Positions 27,115 through 35,621 of a stretch of DNA of 64,000 nucleotides are shown piece by piece. The position numbers and the translations under genes are program-made. Origin of the DNA: Bacillus spizizenii TU-B-10 (lineage in GTDB: Bacteria > Bacillota > Bacilli > Bacillales > Bacillaceae); contig NC_016047.1 in NCBI RefSeq assembly GCF_000227465.1, forward strand, positions 1,131,001-1,195,000, written 5' to 3'. The stretch's first letter is position 1. Each line of letters opens with the position of its first letter. A model generated the notes under the pieces. The model saw nothing but the letters and a program-made list of their open reading frames with translations. It did not search any database and was not told the origin of the DNA.

Positions 27115-27186
27115 ATGCCAAGGAATTTGCGTGTTTGCAAAACAGTTTCATATTGGTGCGGCAAACCCCATGTTCTGTTTGATTGA
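27115..27186 (+). CDS. 23-codon ORF overlapping bmrB in another frame
   Basis: ATG at 27115 lies 7 nt after GGAGG, the strongest initiation signal in the leader. The frame ends with TGA at 27184-27186, just upstream of the leader stem-loops. The encoded peptide is short and Cys/Val/Lys-containing. It overlaps the start of the annotated bmrB frame. It may be the peptide that is actually translated for attenuation, or a second leader ORF. Confidence 0.45.
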   Translation: MPRNLRVCKTVSYWCGKPHVLFD

Positions 27187-27292
27187 ACGGTTTTTTCAGT
27201 CTAGCCGCGCGCTGAAAAGCGCTGTGCATATCATATCGGTTAAAAAAGGCATGGAGCTGACGCTTCATGCCTTTTTTATATACAAAATCTAA
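27131..27292 (+). CDS. bmrB: BmrB (YheJ), regulatory leader peptide of bmrCD
   Basis: This 53-codon frame starts with GTG at 27131 and has AAGGA 6 nt upstream. It runs through the stem-loops and terminator of the bmrCD leader, matching the length I recall for YheJ/BmrB. In B. subtilis, translation of bmrB is required for antibiotic-induced readthrough into bmrCD (ribosome-mediated transcription attenuation), and AbrB restricts expression to late growth. In this strain the same frame is open from 27044, so the start is not fixed. An overlapping 23-codon ORF has a better Shine-Dalgarno. Confidence 0.7.
   Translation: MFAKQFHIGAANPMFCLIERFFQSSRALKSAVHIISVKKGMELTLHAFFIYKI
27191..27218 (+). promoter_or_regulatory. 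Upstream stem-loop in the bmr leader
   Basis: TTTTCAG (27193-27199) can pair with CTGAAAA (27212-27218). The T run at 27191-27196 can instead pair with the A run at 27242-27247, which opens the terminator stem. This gives mutually exclusive structures, as expected for attenuation. Confidence 0.55.
27242..27280 (+). terminator. Attenuator terminator in the bmrCD leader
   Basis: A 16-bp stem with one G-U pair (AAAAAAGGCATGGAGC with GCTTCATGCCTTTTTT) and a 4-nt loop ends in six T. It lies inside the bmrB frame, about 140 bp before bmrC. Confidence 0.88.
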
Positions 27293-27417
27293 GGAAAGAC
27301 AGGTGTATGGGATGTGAAGACAAATACAGAGGCGAAGGCAGCTCATGTCAAACTAAACGAAAAAAGCAGCAAGGAAAAAATAGAAGGCGGCTGATGAGAT
27401 AAAGGAGATGGGGATCG

Positions 27418-29175
27418 ATGTTTTCAGTATTGAAAAAGCTTGGCTGGTTTTTTAAAGCGCACTGGCTGCGCTATACGATTGCAATTGTGCTTTTATTAGG
27501 AGTCAATGTCATTGAAATGTTTCCGCCTAAGCTCTTGGGGAACGCCATAGATGATATGAAATCGGGGGCGTTTACTGCGGAAGGGCTGCTGTTTTATATC
27601 GGTATCTTTTTTGTGCTGACGGCGGTCGTATATGTCATGTCTTATTTTTGGATGCACCAGCTGTTCGGCGGAGCGAATGTGATGGAGAAAATTCTCCGTA
27701 CGAAGCTGATGGGGCATCTTCTGGCCATGTCGCCGCCGTTTTATGAAAAAAACCGGACAGGCGATTTGATGGCACGGGGGACGAATGATCTTCAGGCTGT
27801 CAGTTTAACGACGGGGTTTGGCATCTTGACATTAGTCGATTCTACGATGTTTATGATGACGATCTTTTTGACGATGGGATTTCTGATCAGCTGGAAGCTG
27901 ACCTTTGCCGCCATTATCCCGCTTCCTATTATGGCGATTGCAATCAGTCTATACGGAAGTAAAATTCATGAACGGTTTACGGAGGCCCAAAATGCGTTCG
28001 GGGCGCTGAATGACAGGGTGCTTGAATCTGTTTCGGGCGTCCGGGTGATTCGCGCGTATGTACAGGAAACAAATGATGTCCGCCGGTTTAATGAAATGAC
28101 CGCAGATGTTTATCAGAAAAATATGAAAGTGGCTTTTATTGATTCGCTGTTTGAGCCGACAGTCAAGCTTCTTGTCGGTGCCAGCTATTTGATCGGGCTC
28201 GGCTACGGAGCGTTTCTTGTGTTCCGGAACGAGCTGACGCTTGGCGAGCTTGTTTCCTTTAATGTTTATCTCGGCATGATGATTTGGCCGATGTTTGCAA
28301 TCGGTGAACTCATTAATGTGATGCAGCGGGGCAATGCGTCATTAGACCGGGTAAATGATACCCTTTCTTATCAACCGGACGTGATGGACTCAAAGCAGCC
28401 CGTTGAATTGAAAGAGCCTGGAGATATCGTTTTCAGCCATGTCAGCTTTACATATCCAAGCTCAACAAGCGGCAATATTCAAGATATTTCGTTTATGGTA
28501 CGAAAAGGGCAGACTGTCGGGATTGCCGGTAAAACCGGGAGCGGAAAAACAACGATTATTAAGCAGCTTTTGCGCCAGTACCCTGCCGGTGAAGGGAGTA
28601 TCACATTCTCAGGCGTACCGATTCAGCAGATCCCTCTTGACCGGCTCCGCGGATGGATCGGATATGTGCCTCAGGATCATTTGCTGTTTTCACGGACGGT
28701 AAAAGAAAATATTTTATACGGAAAACAGGATGCAAGTGATGAAGAGGTTAAGCAAGCCATTGCCGAAGCACATTTTGAAAAAGATTTACACATGCTTCCA
28801 TCCGGTTTGGAGACGATGGTTGGTGAAAAAGGGGTGGCGCTGTCCGGCGGGCAAAAACAAAGAATTTCGATTGCGAGAGCGCTTATGGCGAATCCGGAGA
28901 TTTTGATCCTGGATGATTCGCTTTCTGCCGTAGATGCCAAAACAGAGGCAGCGATTATCAGGAATATCAGAGAAAACCGCAAAGGAAAAACGACATTTAT
29001 TTTGACGCACCGTTTATCCGCGGTAGAGCATGCTGACCTGATCCTTGTGATGGACGGCGGCGTGATTTCTGAGAGAGGCACGCATCAAGAACTAATGGCG
29101 AATAATGGGTGGTACCGGGAACAATATGAAAGACAGCAGCTGTTCACTGCGGAAGAAGGGGGAGCAGGGGCATGA
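27418..29175 (+). CDS. bmrC: BmrC (YheI), heterodimeric multidrug ABC exporter subunit
   Basis: A 585-residue half-transporter: six membrane helices (about 1-320) and an ATPase domain with Walker A GKTGSGKTT, signature LSGGQKQR and Walker B ILILDDS. Asp500 replaces the catalytic glutamate, so BmrC carries the degenerate site of the BmrC/BmrD pair. The complex exports drugs such as Hoechst 33342 and doxorubicin. The ATG follows AAAGGAGATGGGGATCG. The last four bases overlap bmrD. Expression is controlled by the attenuating leader. Confidence 0.94.
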   Translation: MFSVLKKLGWFFKAHWLRYTIAIVLLLGVNVIEMFPPKLLGNAIDDMKSGAFTAEGLLFYIGIFFVLTAVVYVMSYFWMHQLFGGANVMEKILRTKLMGHLLAMSPPFYEKNRTGDLMARGTNDLQAVSLTTGFGILTLVDSTMFMMTIFLTMGFLISWKLTFAAIIPLPIMAIAISLYGSKIHERFTEAQNAFGALNDRVLESVSGVRVIRAYVQETNDVRRFNEMTADVYQKNMKVAFIDSLFEPTVKLLVGASYLIGLGYGAFLVFRNELTLGELVSFNVYLGMMIWPMFAIGELINVMQRGNASLDRVNDTLSYQPDVMDSKQPVELKEPGDIVFSHVSFTYPSSTSGNIQDISFMVRKGQTVGIAGKTGSGKTTIIKQLLRQYPAGEGSITFSGVPIQQIPLDRLRGWIGYVPQDHLLFSRTVKENILYGKQDASDEEVKQAIAEAHFEKDLHMLPSGLETMVGEKGVALSGGQKQRISIARALMANPEILILDDSLSAVDAKTEAAIIRNIRENRKGKTTFILTHRLSAVEHADLILVMDGGVISERGTHQELMANNGWYREQYERQQLFTAEEGGAGA

Positions 29176-31193
29176 AAACAGGAAAAACGTTATGGAGATA
29201 CGCACTCCTATATCGAAAATTGCTGATCACTGCCGTCCTATTGCTTGCGGTCGCCGTCGGGGCAGAACTGACCGGGCCGTTTATCGGCAAAAAAATGATT
29301 GACGATCATATCCTCGGCATTGAAAAAACATGGTATGAAGCTGAGGAAAAAGATAAAAACGCCGTTCAGTTCCATGGCACTTCTTATGCCAGAGAAGACC
29401 GTATCAGGGGACCTGTTTCTCAAGAAAAAGAAGCGCATATTTATCAAGTGGGAATGGCGTTCTATTTTGTTGATCAGGCTGTCAGCTTTGACGGGAACAG
29501 AACGGTTTCTGACGGAAAGCTGACAATCACAAATGGAGACAAGAGCCGGACATATGCTGCCGAAAAGCTGACAAAAGAGGAGCTTTTCCAGTTCTATCAG
29601 CCGGAAATAAAGGGAATGGTGTTTTTGATCTGCCTGTATGGGGGCTTGCTTGTGTTTTCGGTTTTCTTTCAATATGGACAGCATTATTTGCTGCAGATGA
29701 GCGCCAATCGGATTATTCAAAAGATGAGGCAGGACGTGTTTTCGCACATACAGAAAATGCCGATTCGCTATTTTGACAACCTTCCGGCCGGCAAAGTGGT
29801 TGCGCGGATTACCAATGATACGGAGGCCATCAGGGATTTGTATGTCACAGTGCTGTCAACATTTGTGACAAGCGGAATCTATATGTTCGGGATATTCACG
29901 GCTTTGTTTCTGCTGGATGTTAAGCTCGCGTTTGTGTGCCTGGCAATTGTGCCGATTATCTGGCTGTGGTCGGTCATATACCGGAAATACGCATCTTATT
30001 ACAATCAAAAAATCCGCTCGATCAACAGTGACATTAACGCAAAAATGAATGAGTCCATTCAAGGCATGACAATTATTCAAGCTTTCCGTCATCAAAAGGA
30101 AACAATGAGAGAATTTGAGGAATTAAATGAATCTCATTTTTATTTTCAAAACAGGATGCTGAATCTAAACTCCTTAATGTCCCATAATCTTGTCAATGTG
30201 ATCCGGAACCTTGCGTTTGTCAGTTTGATCTGGCATTTTGGCGGTGCAAGCCTGAATGCGGTCGGGATTGTTTCCGTCGGTGTGCTGTACGCGTTTGTCG
30301 ATTATTTAAACCGGTTATTTCAGCCGATCACAGGTATCGTCAATCAGTTTTCAAAGCTGGAGCTGGCACGGGTTTCTGCCGGGCGTGTTTTCGAACTGCT
30401 TGAAGAAAAGAATACGGAAGAAGCGGGTGAACCGGCGAAGGAGCGCGCGTTGGGGCGGGTTGAATTTCGTGATGTGTCATTTGCTTATCAAGATGGTGAA
30501 GAGGTATTAAAACATATTTCCTTTACCGCGCAAAAAGGCGAAACCGTAGCGCTTGTCGGCCATACCGGATCAGGAAAAAGCTCGATTTTGAATCTCCTGT
30601 TTCGTTTTTATGATGCGCAAAAAGGGGATGTTCTGATTGATGGGAAAAGCATTTACAACATGTCAAGACAGGAACTCAGATCCCATATGGGCATTGTGCT
30701 TCAGGACCCGTACTTGTTCTCGGGCACGATCGGATCTAACGTAAGTCTGGATGACGAAAGAATGACCGAAGAAGATATCAAAATAGCACTGCGGCAAGTC
30801 GGTGCCGAGCCGCTTCTGGAAAAGCTTCCAAAAGGCATTAATGAACCCGTGATTGAAAAAGGGAGCACGCTATCCTCTGGAGAGCGGCAGTTAATTTCTT
30901 TCGCAAGAGCTTTGGCATTTGATCCCGCCATTTTGATTTTAGATGAAGCGACGGCGCACATTGATACAGAGACAGAGGCCGTGATCCAGAAGGCGCTCGA
31001 TGTCGTCAAACAAGGACGCACCACTTTCGTCATCGCTCACCGGCTTTCAACAATCAGAAACGCGGATCAGATTTTGGTCCTCGATAAAGGAGAAATTGTT
31101 GAGAGAGGAGATCATGAGGAATTGATGGCAGTCAAAGGCCAATATTATCAAATGTATGAGCTGCAAAAGGGCCAGAAACATTCCATTGCATAA
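29172..31193 (+). CDS. bmrD: BmrD (YheH), heterodimeric multidrug ABC exporter subunit
   Basis: This 673-residue partner of BmrC has an extra extracytoplasmic insertion of about 100 residues between the first two membrane helices (about residues 40-145). The ATPase domain has Walker A GHTGSGKSS, a signature altered to LSSGERQ and Walker B ILILDEA with the catalytic Glu592. BmrD therefore supplies the catalytic Walker site and BmrC the canonical signature for the active ATP site. It ends at a strong terminator. Confidence 0.94.
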   Translation: MKTGKTLWRYALLYRKLLITAVLLLAVAVGAELTGPFIGKKMIDDHILGIEKTWYEAEEKDKNAVQFHGTSYAREDRIRGPVSQEKEAHIYQVGMAFYFVDQAVSFDGNRTVSDGKLTITNGDKSRTYAAEKLTKEELFQFYQPEIKGMVFLICLYGGLLVFSVFFQYGQHYLLQMSANRIIQKMRQDVFSHIQKMPIRYFDNLPAGKVVARITNDTEAIRDLYVTVLSTFVTSGIYMFGIFTALFLLDVKLAFVCLAIVPIIWLWSVIYRKYASYYNQKIRSINSDINAKMNESIQGMTIIQAFRHQKETMREFEELNESHFYFQNRMLNLNSLMSHNLVNVIRNLAFVSLIWHFGGASLNAVGIVSVGVLYAFVDYLNRLFQPITGIVNQFSKLELARVSAGRVFELLEEKNTEEAGEPAKERALGRVEFRDVSFAYQDGEEVLKHISFTAQKGETVALVGHTGSGKSSILNLLFRFYDAQKGDVLIDGKSIYNMSRQELRSHMGIVLQDPYLFSGTIGSNVSLDDERMTEEDIKIALRQVGAEPLLEKLPKGINEPVIEKGSTLSSGERQLISFARALAFDPAILILDEATAHIDTETEAVIQKALDVVKQGRTTFVIAHRLSTIRNADQILVLDKGEIVERGDHEELMAVKGQYYQMYELQKGQKHSIA

Positions 31194-31198
31194 CGCTC

Positions 31199-31236
31199 AA
31201 AAACCCAAAACAATCATGTTTTGGGTTTTTTTATGT
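31199..31236 (+). terminator. Terminator after bmrD
   Basis: AAAACCCAAAACA and TGTTTTGGGTTTT form a perfect stem with a 4-nt loop, followed by T residues. It can also serve yheG from the other side. Confidence 0.9.
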
Positions 31237-31238
31237 AG

Positions 31239-31862
31239 TTAATAAGCCAGTCCGGCGCGGTATCCGACGTACTCTCCTGTAACGAGCTCACGATATAGAA
31301 AATCAGCAGTATCGCCGACCGAAATGCTCGTGCCGCCCTCCGGCAAAACGTCACGCTCTACACGATAAACGCCGGTTGCTGTTCCGTCCGGGAGGTAAGT
31401 GGGACAGATAATTGTCCAGTCTAACGAGGAATCTTTTAGCATTTCGTATACTTTTGCATGCTCCTTGGCTGCACGGGTTAGCTTTCGTTTCGATTCATTT
31501 GTTTCAAACCGGTATTTTCCTGGTTCATATCGGGAATCAAGAATGCCTGCGGTACCGATCGTAATCAGCCGTTTGATATGCTGTTCTTTCATAATGGCGA
31601 TTATATTTGCCATCGCTGCGGACAGGGTATCATCACCATCTGTGCCGAGACAGCTGATCACGATTTCAGCATCCTTCACAACTTTTTTCACATCTTCCCG
31701 GAGGCGCGCGTTCCCCATGACGATTCGGTCTTTTGGAAGGGGAAGCTCAGCATGTTGAGATCTGACCAGAGCGTAAATGTCAAACTGTTCATCTGCGGCA
31801 GCTTGTTTTAAAAAGGCTTGTCCGACGCGGCCGCTGGCACCAAATAAAGCGATTTTCATCAA
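31239..31862 (-). CDS. yheG: YheG, NAD(P)-binding atypical SDR
   Basis: A 207-residue protein of the NmrA/atypical SDR type, beginning [15 protein letters not shown] (dinucleotide loop GASGRVG) and with TIGTAG and [10 protein letters not shown] segments. It lacks a clear YxxxK motif in the usual place, so it may reduce flavin or quinone-like substrates or only bind NADP; no function is assigned. The ATG at 31862 follows AAGGAGGTTTTTTG. Confidence 0.8.
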   Translation of the reverse strand: MMKIALFGASGRVGQAFLKQAAADEQFDIYALVRSQHAELPLPKDRIVMGNARLREDVKKVVKDAEIVISCLGTDGDDTLSAAMANIIAIMKEQHIKRLITIGTAGILDSRYEPGKYRFETNESKRKLTRAAKEHAKVYEMLKDSSLDWTIICPTYLPDGTATGVYRVERDVLPEGGTSISVGDTADFLYRELVTGEYVGYRAGLAY

Positions 31863-31945
31863 AAAACCTCCTTGCCCCTCATTATAAAAGGATGTTCTCA
31901 GTTTGAACAGCGCGGGAAAGAATACCTGTACAAATAGACAGAACG

Positions 31946-32062
31946 ATGGGAAACATATTCATGAATCATGGATATACTTACGAACTGAACCAGCTCCCAA
32001 TTCACAAAGGCGATGAATGCCACCCTTATTCCCTCCCTTTTTTTCTAGGGTATGTGGAGTAG
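31946..32062 (+). CDS. Possible 38-residue ORF (yheF position)
   Basis: An ATG frame of 38 codons lies between yheG and sspB, where 168 annotation has the small gene yheF, which I recall as about 41 codons. There is no recognisable Shine-Dalgarno and no known domain. The identity and even the coding status are uncertain. Confidence 0.25.
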   Translation: MGNIFMNHGYTYELNQLPIHKGDECHPYSLPFFLGYVE

Positions 32063-32082
32063 GAAAAAAGGGTGACAAATAT

Positions 32083-32116
32083 AAAGAGAGCGCGGAAACC
32101 GCGCCCTCTAAAGCCA
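32083..32116 (-). terminator. Terminator after sspB
   Basis: GAGGGCGCGGTTT and its near complement AAACCGCGCTCTC (minus strand) form a stem followed by TTTATATTT. Confidence 0.82.
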
Positions 32117-32128
32117 TATATTGAATTG

Positions 32129-32332
32129 TTATTGAACTCTGCCGCCCATTTGCTGCTGAGCGAAAGATACCAAACGTTTTGTGATTTCTCCTCCGACAGA
32201 ACCGTTAGCGCGGGAAGTTGTATCCGCTCCAAGGTTAACGCCGAATTCAGAAGCGATTTCAAGTTTCATTTGATCGATAGCCTGAGCTGCGCCAGGAACT
32301 AGTAAGTCATTTGAAGAGTTTTGGTTAGCCAT
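32129..32332 (-). CDS. sspB: SspB, small acid-soluble spore protein (beta-type)
   Basis: A 67-residue alpha/beta-type SASP that coats spore DNA and protects it from UV and heat. The GPR protease site EIASEFGV and the DNA-binding C-terminal helix ([17 protein letters not shown]) are visible. The frame is open further upstream, but the ATG at 32332 with AAAAAGGAGATTT is clear. A SigG-type -10 lies just upstream, so it should be forespore-specific. Confidence 0.95.
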   Translation of the reverse strand: MANQNSSNDLLVPGAAQAIDQMKLEIASEFGVNLGADTTSRANGSVGGEITKRLVSFAQQQMGGRVQ

Positions 32333-32353
32333 GTGTAAAATCTCCTTTTTGTT

Positions 32354-32360
32354 TAGTATG
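32354..32360 (-). promoter_or_regulatory. SigG-type -10 of sspB
   Basis: CATACTA on the minus strand matches the SigG/SigF-type -10 exactly and lies 21 nt before the sspB ATG. The -35 is less clear. Confidence 0.65.
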
Positions 32361-32509
32361 GTTGGGTTAACTGGAGTTGCACCAGTCTGTGGACCCGTCT
32401 CGGGTGTCACTGCCGCTCGGCGTAACCCAATGCTTGCCGGCTTGTTACTAGTATTATGTTAAAATGGCCGGAAACTCATGCGGAGAATTGAGTGGTAAAT
32501 CTTGAGAAG

Positions 32510-32550
32510 GCATAAAAAAAGCTTAGCCGTTCAGGCTAAGCTAGTCATAA
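32510..32550 (-). terminator. Terminator after yheE
   Basis: AGCTTAGCC, a 5-nt loop and GGCTAAGCT (minus strand) are followed by a T run. The hairpin overlaps the end of yheE. Confidence 0.83.
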
Positions 32551-32750
32551 ATATGAAAAAGCATCAGTTCATGTATCTCGTTTGTAAGAGCAGGCTCGTC
32601 AGCGCGGGCGGGAAACAAATCTCCCCATTCAATCTCACCGCTTTTATGATAGATGCCTTCATAATGGGTTCCTTTATAATAAAACGAAATTCTCCATCCG
32701 GGCAGCTTTTCTTTTTGGAACAAAGGTTTCCAGCTGAAATGAGAAATCAT
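32541..32750 (-). CDS. yheE: YheE, small protein of unknown function
   Basis: A 69-residue protein with several aromatic residues (HFSWKPLF, GWRISFYYKG) and an acidic C-terminal half; no transmembrane span. I recognise it as YheE (DUF5342-like) without known function. The ATG at 32750 has AAGGAG 10 nt upstream. A GTG at 32759 gives the 72 residues I recall for 168 but lies only 1 nt from that Shine-Dalgarno. It is transcribed on the same strand as sspB. Confidence 0.75.
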   Translation of the reverse strand: MISHFSWKPLFQKEKLPGWRISFYYKGTHYEGIYHKSGEIEWGDLFPARADEPALTNEIHELMLFHIYD

Positions 32751-32911
32751 TACGGCCACGCTCCTTAAAATTGATATCAATTGACCTGAATACGAACGAA
32801 TTGTGTTCATTGTACCACTGTTTCAAAACATCATTGAAGAGGTCTTTGTGATGCAGTTTGTCCCAGCTTTTGACAAAGATAAGCCCGCTTTATCAAAAAA
32901 AGCGGGACAGA

Positions 32912-34273
32912 TTACGAAGGCCACAGCGCATCATGGGAGGTGATCGCCTTCTCGGATAGATATGACGCGTATTCAAAGCTTCTTCGTTTTGTCAGAGAAT
33001 CAACATGATGCAAATTCGGATGAGAAAAGATACTGCGGCCCGGACGTGAATTTGCTTCAAACATCCATACCTTACCGTTCTGATCAATGCCAAAATCGAA
33101 ACCGATCTCCCCGATAAACCCCTCGATATGATCATGAAGCACATGACTTGCCGTCAGTGCCGCAGCAGAAAGCTTTTTAATGACCTCAATTCTTTCAGCG
33201 GGATCATCGTATACTTCTGCAAGTGTTTTTACTATTCCTCCATTAGAAAGATGTGTTGTAATGCTGTTTTCTCCGGAAATTTTGACGGCTATGGCTGTCA
33301 CCGTCCATTTCCCTTTTCTGTTTTTATTCGTATGGACACGGAAATCCGCTGGTTTGCCTTGAAATTTGATCAGATCCACACCTTGCTGAATGAGAAAGTC
33401 AGACGGGTCGTGCTGTTTTCGAAATTCTGCCAGAAATGCGGCGGCATCGGAATAATCGATTGAAGAAAACGTTTTGGCGTCATTTGTATGTTTCACCGTC
33501 AGGCCGTCGTCTGTTTTTGTCAGCTGATAAATGCCGGTGCCGAGTGCTCCGTTAGCCGGTTTAATATAAACTTTTTTGTATGCAGCGCAGAGCTCATCAA
33601 TCCGCTCCTCAGATGGTGTCAGCTCGGATTTCGGTAAGAAAGGGGCTGTTCTCGGATCTTGTTCGAGCAGTTGGTGAACGCTCCATTTATTGAAAAACGT
33701 TTTATTAAACCATGGAATTTGATATTCATCGATCAGTCTCTTTTTTGTATGTTGCAAGAGAAGCGAATCTTCAATTTTTCGGTTTGGCAAACGGTCATAA
33801 ACGACGTTCGGCAGTGGGACGATTTTTTTCTCCCAGCCGTTTTCTCTGTAGAGGAGCCCCTCAATCGTGCCTTCCTTCCAATTGATTTGGTGCGCGCCAA
33901 AAACGAAGCAGTAGCCCCCGGCTTGCTCGTGTAACGTGACGAGCTTAGAAAAAAAGAGAGAACGATCCTTAAAAGGACGCTCAAGAGATACGGTAAACCC
34001 CGCCGTAAAGATGCCGATTAGCGGCCCGATATGCACCGTATGGTCATGAATCAGAATGTCAGCCCTGCTTCGGTGGGGAAGCAAAAGCTCATGAAATAGA
34101 TTTTCAGAGAGAAGCACGGTTTGGTCCAAGTGCTGTCTGTAAGAAACGTGGCATCTGACAACCTTCGTCCCGAACGCGGCATGCAAAAGTCCGTTTCGCT
34201 TCAGCGAAGAGGGCAGGAACAGGGTATTTTCACTGTTTTTGTCTATGCCGATCAAAAACCGTTTACGATTCAC
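32912..34273 (-). CDS. yheD: YheD, ATP-grasp endospore coat-associated protein
   Basis: A 453-residue protein of the YheC/YheD family, which has an ATP-grasp fold. The C-terminal half shows KPANGALGTGIYQL (ATP-binding Lys/Gly loop) and WMFEANSRPGRS, typical of ATP-grasp metal-binding residues. Proteins of this family are found with the spore coat; the substrate to be ligated is not known. It overlaps yheC by 11 bp, so the two are coupled. Confidence 0.85.
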   Translation of the reverse strand: MNRKRFLIGIDKNSENTLFLPSSLKRNGLLHAAFGTKVVRCHVSYRQHLDQTVLLSENLFHELLLPHRSRADILIHDHTVHIGPLIGIFTAGFTVSLERPFKDRSLFFSKLVTLHEQAGGYCFVFGAHQINWKEGTIEGLLYRENGWEKKIVPLPNVVYDRLPNRKIEDSLLLQHTKKRLIDEYQIPWFNKTFFNKWSVHQLLEQDPRTAPFLPKSELTPSEERIDELCAAYKKVYIKPANGALGTGIYQLTKTDDGLTVKHTNDAKTFSSIDYSDAAAFLAEFRKQHDPSDFLIQQGVDLIKFQGKPADFRVHTNKNRKGKWTVTAIAVKISGENSITTHLSNGGIVKTLAEVYDDPAERIEVIKKLSAAALTASHVLHDHIEGFIGEIGFDFGIDQNGKVWMFEANSRPGRSIFSHPNLHHVDSLTKRRSFEYASYLSEKAITSHDALWPS

Positions 34274-35354
34274 GCGGAAGAACTCCTTTCTGGCTTTGCT
34301 CAGAAAACAGATATTGGCAGCGCTTTAGGGGACAAGTGTACAGCTGTTCTTTTTGCTCGGGAGAAACACGCAAGATTGACTTTCTGCCCGGCTTGGAATT
34401 GATATCCAAGATCCAAATTCTTCCGTCCTTCGCAAGGCATATATCAAGCCCGAGTTCAAACAGCGGCCCGTAGCGCTCGTCAAGATAATACGGAACCGAC
34501 TGTGTAATCGAGAACACGTCATCAAGTAAGACCACTTGCTGTTTTTTCGGTATATCTTCAAACCAAGAATCAAATGTCAGCGCATCAGATCCGCCAGACA
34601 AGTTGGCCAGCAGCCCGTGTTTGTATCCGCGTCTCACTGCCTTTCCGACTGTATTCCATTCACCTGCTTCGTTTTTTTCCATGAACAGGCGGATATCACA
34701 CGGATATTGTTCCTTATCTTGAATATTTAAGTAAGGCTGAAGCAAATATTGGTGCTGAAGTACTTTTTTGCACCATGTTTTAAAAGAAGCCTGGTTGGAA
34801 AAGGTTTTTGTCTGCTTATCTTTTCCGATGTGATACGTAGCGGTAATGTTTTTCTTGCCCAGCTCCAAAAGAATCACGCCTCTGCCTCCTGCGCCGAATG
34901 CCGGTTTTAAGATGCAGGCTTTTTCTTTGGATAAGAAGGAGTGAATTTGTTCATAACGGCTCACCTTCATCGTTTCCGGAATATAAGGATTGATCACAGC
35001 ATGCTGCTGCAGATCATGAAGGACGGTCCACTTATCGGGAAGACCCCGCCCGATAAATTCCGTTTTCGGATATTTTTTGAGCCACTCAACGATAGGTTTT
35101 GCTTTTTGGGATTGTGAATCCTTGCCGTAAAAACAGCGGTCATAAATATAATCTGGAATTGCCATTTCAGTTTCATTCCATGTTCTGCTGGCCGAATGAT
35201 AAACCGATGCTTTGACACGCAAGGTGTCAGGAGAAATATCAAACGGTGTAAACCGGATGAAACGTATGCCAAATTCGGGTGCTCTCTTGGCCAATTCTGC
35301 GGAATAGTCCGCTTCATGCTGGCGGGTTAAGGACATAAAACCGAGTGTTATCAT
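34263..35354 (-). CDS. yheC: YheC, ATP-grasp endospore coat-associated protein
   Basis: A 363-residue paralogue of YheD. The ATP loop KPAFGAGGRGVILL and the terminal WILDINSKPGRKS keep the ATP-grasp metal and nucleotide residues. The ATG at 35354 follows GGGGGAG with 7 nt spacing; an upstream in-frame start at 35378 is less good. YheC and YheD differ enough to suggest a division of labour, for example a heteromeric ligase, but that is inference. Confidence 0.85.
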   Translation of the reverse strand: MITLGFMSLTRQHEADYSAELAKRAPEFGIRFIRFTPFDISPDTLRVKASVYHSASRTWNETEMAIPDYIYDRCFYGKDSQSQKAKPIVEWLKKYPKTEFIGRGLPDKWTVLHDLQQHAVINPYIPETMKVSRYEQIHSFLSKEKACILKPAFGAGGRGVILLELGKKNITATYHIGKDKQTKTFSNQASFKTWCKKVLQHQYLLQPYLNIQDKEQYPCDIRLFMEKNEAGEWNTVGKAVRRGYKHGLLANLSGGSDALTFDSWFEDIPKKQQVVLLDDVFSITQSVPYYLDERYGPLFELGLDICLAKDGRIWILDINSKPGRKSILRVSPEQKEQLYTCPLKRCQYLFSEQSQKGVLPRES

Positions 35355-35621
35355 GGTGAGACTCCCCCTTTTATTCAAAAGCTGCTGGCGGGTGTCAGCA
35401 GCTTTACGCTAAATACATTCAGGATGAACGCAGCTGACGGTATTCTACTTTACAGATTACGATTCTTCACCTTGCCCTATTCCAAAAGAACAAGCTGATT
35501 TTCTGACAACAGGAATTTGTCTCCTCGTTTGCTAAGTGATTGCATGAGCATCTATAATACGAATAGGTACATCATCTATATGAAAATAAGCTGAATGACA
35601 GATGGAGGAAGATGAATAGGA

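Noticed and set aside
32883..32906. Hairpin after yheD as intrinsic terminator
   Set aside because: CCCGCTTT and AAAGCGGG form a stem, but on the minus strand the T-run is in the loop side and no T tract follows, so termination is doubtful.
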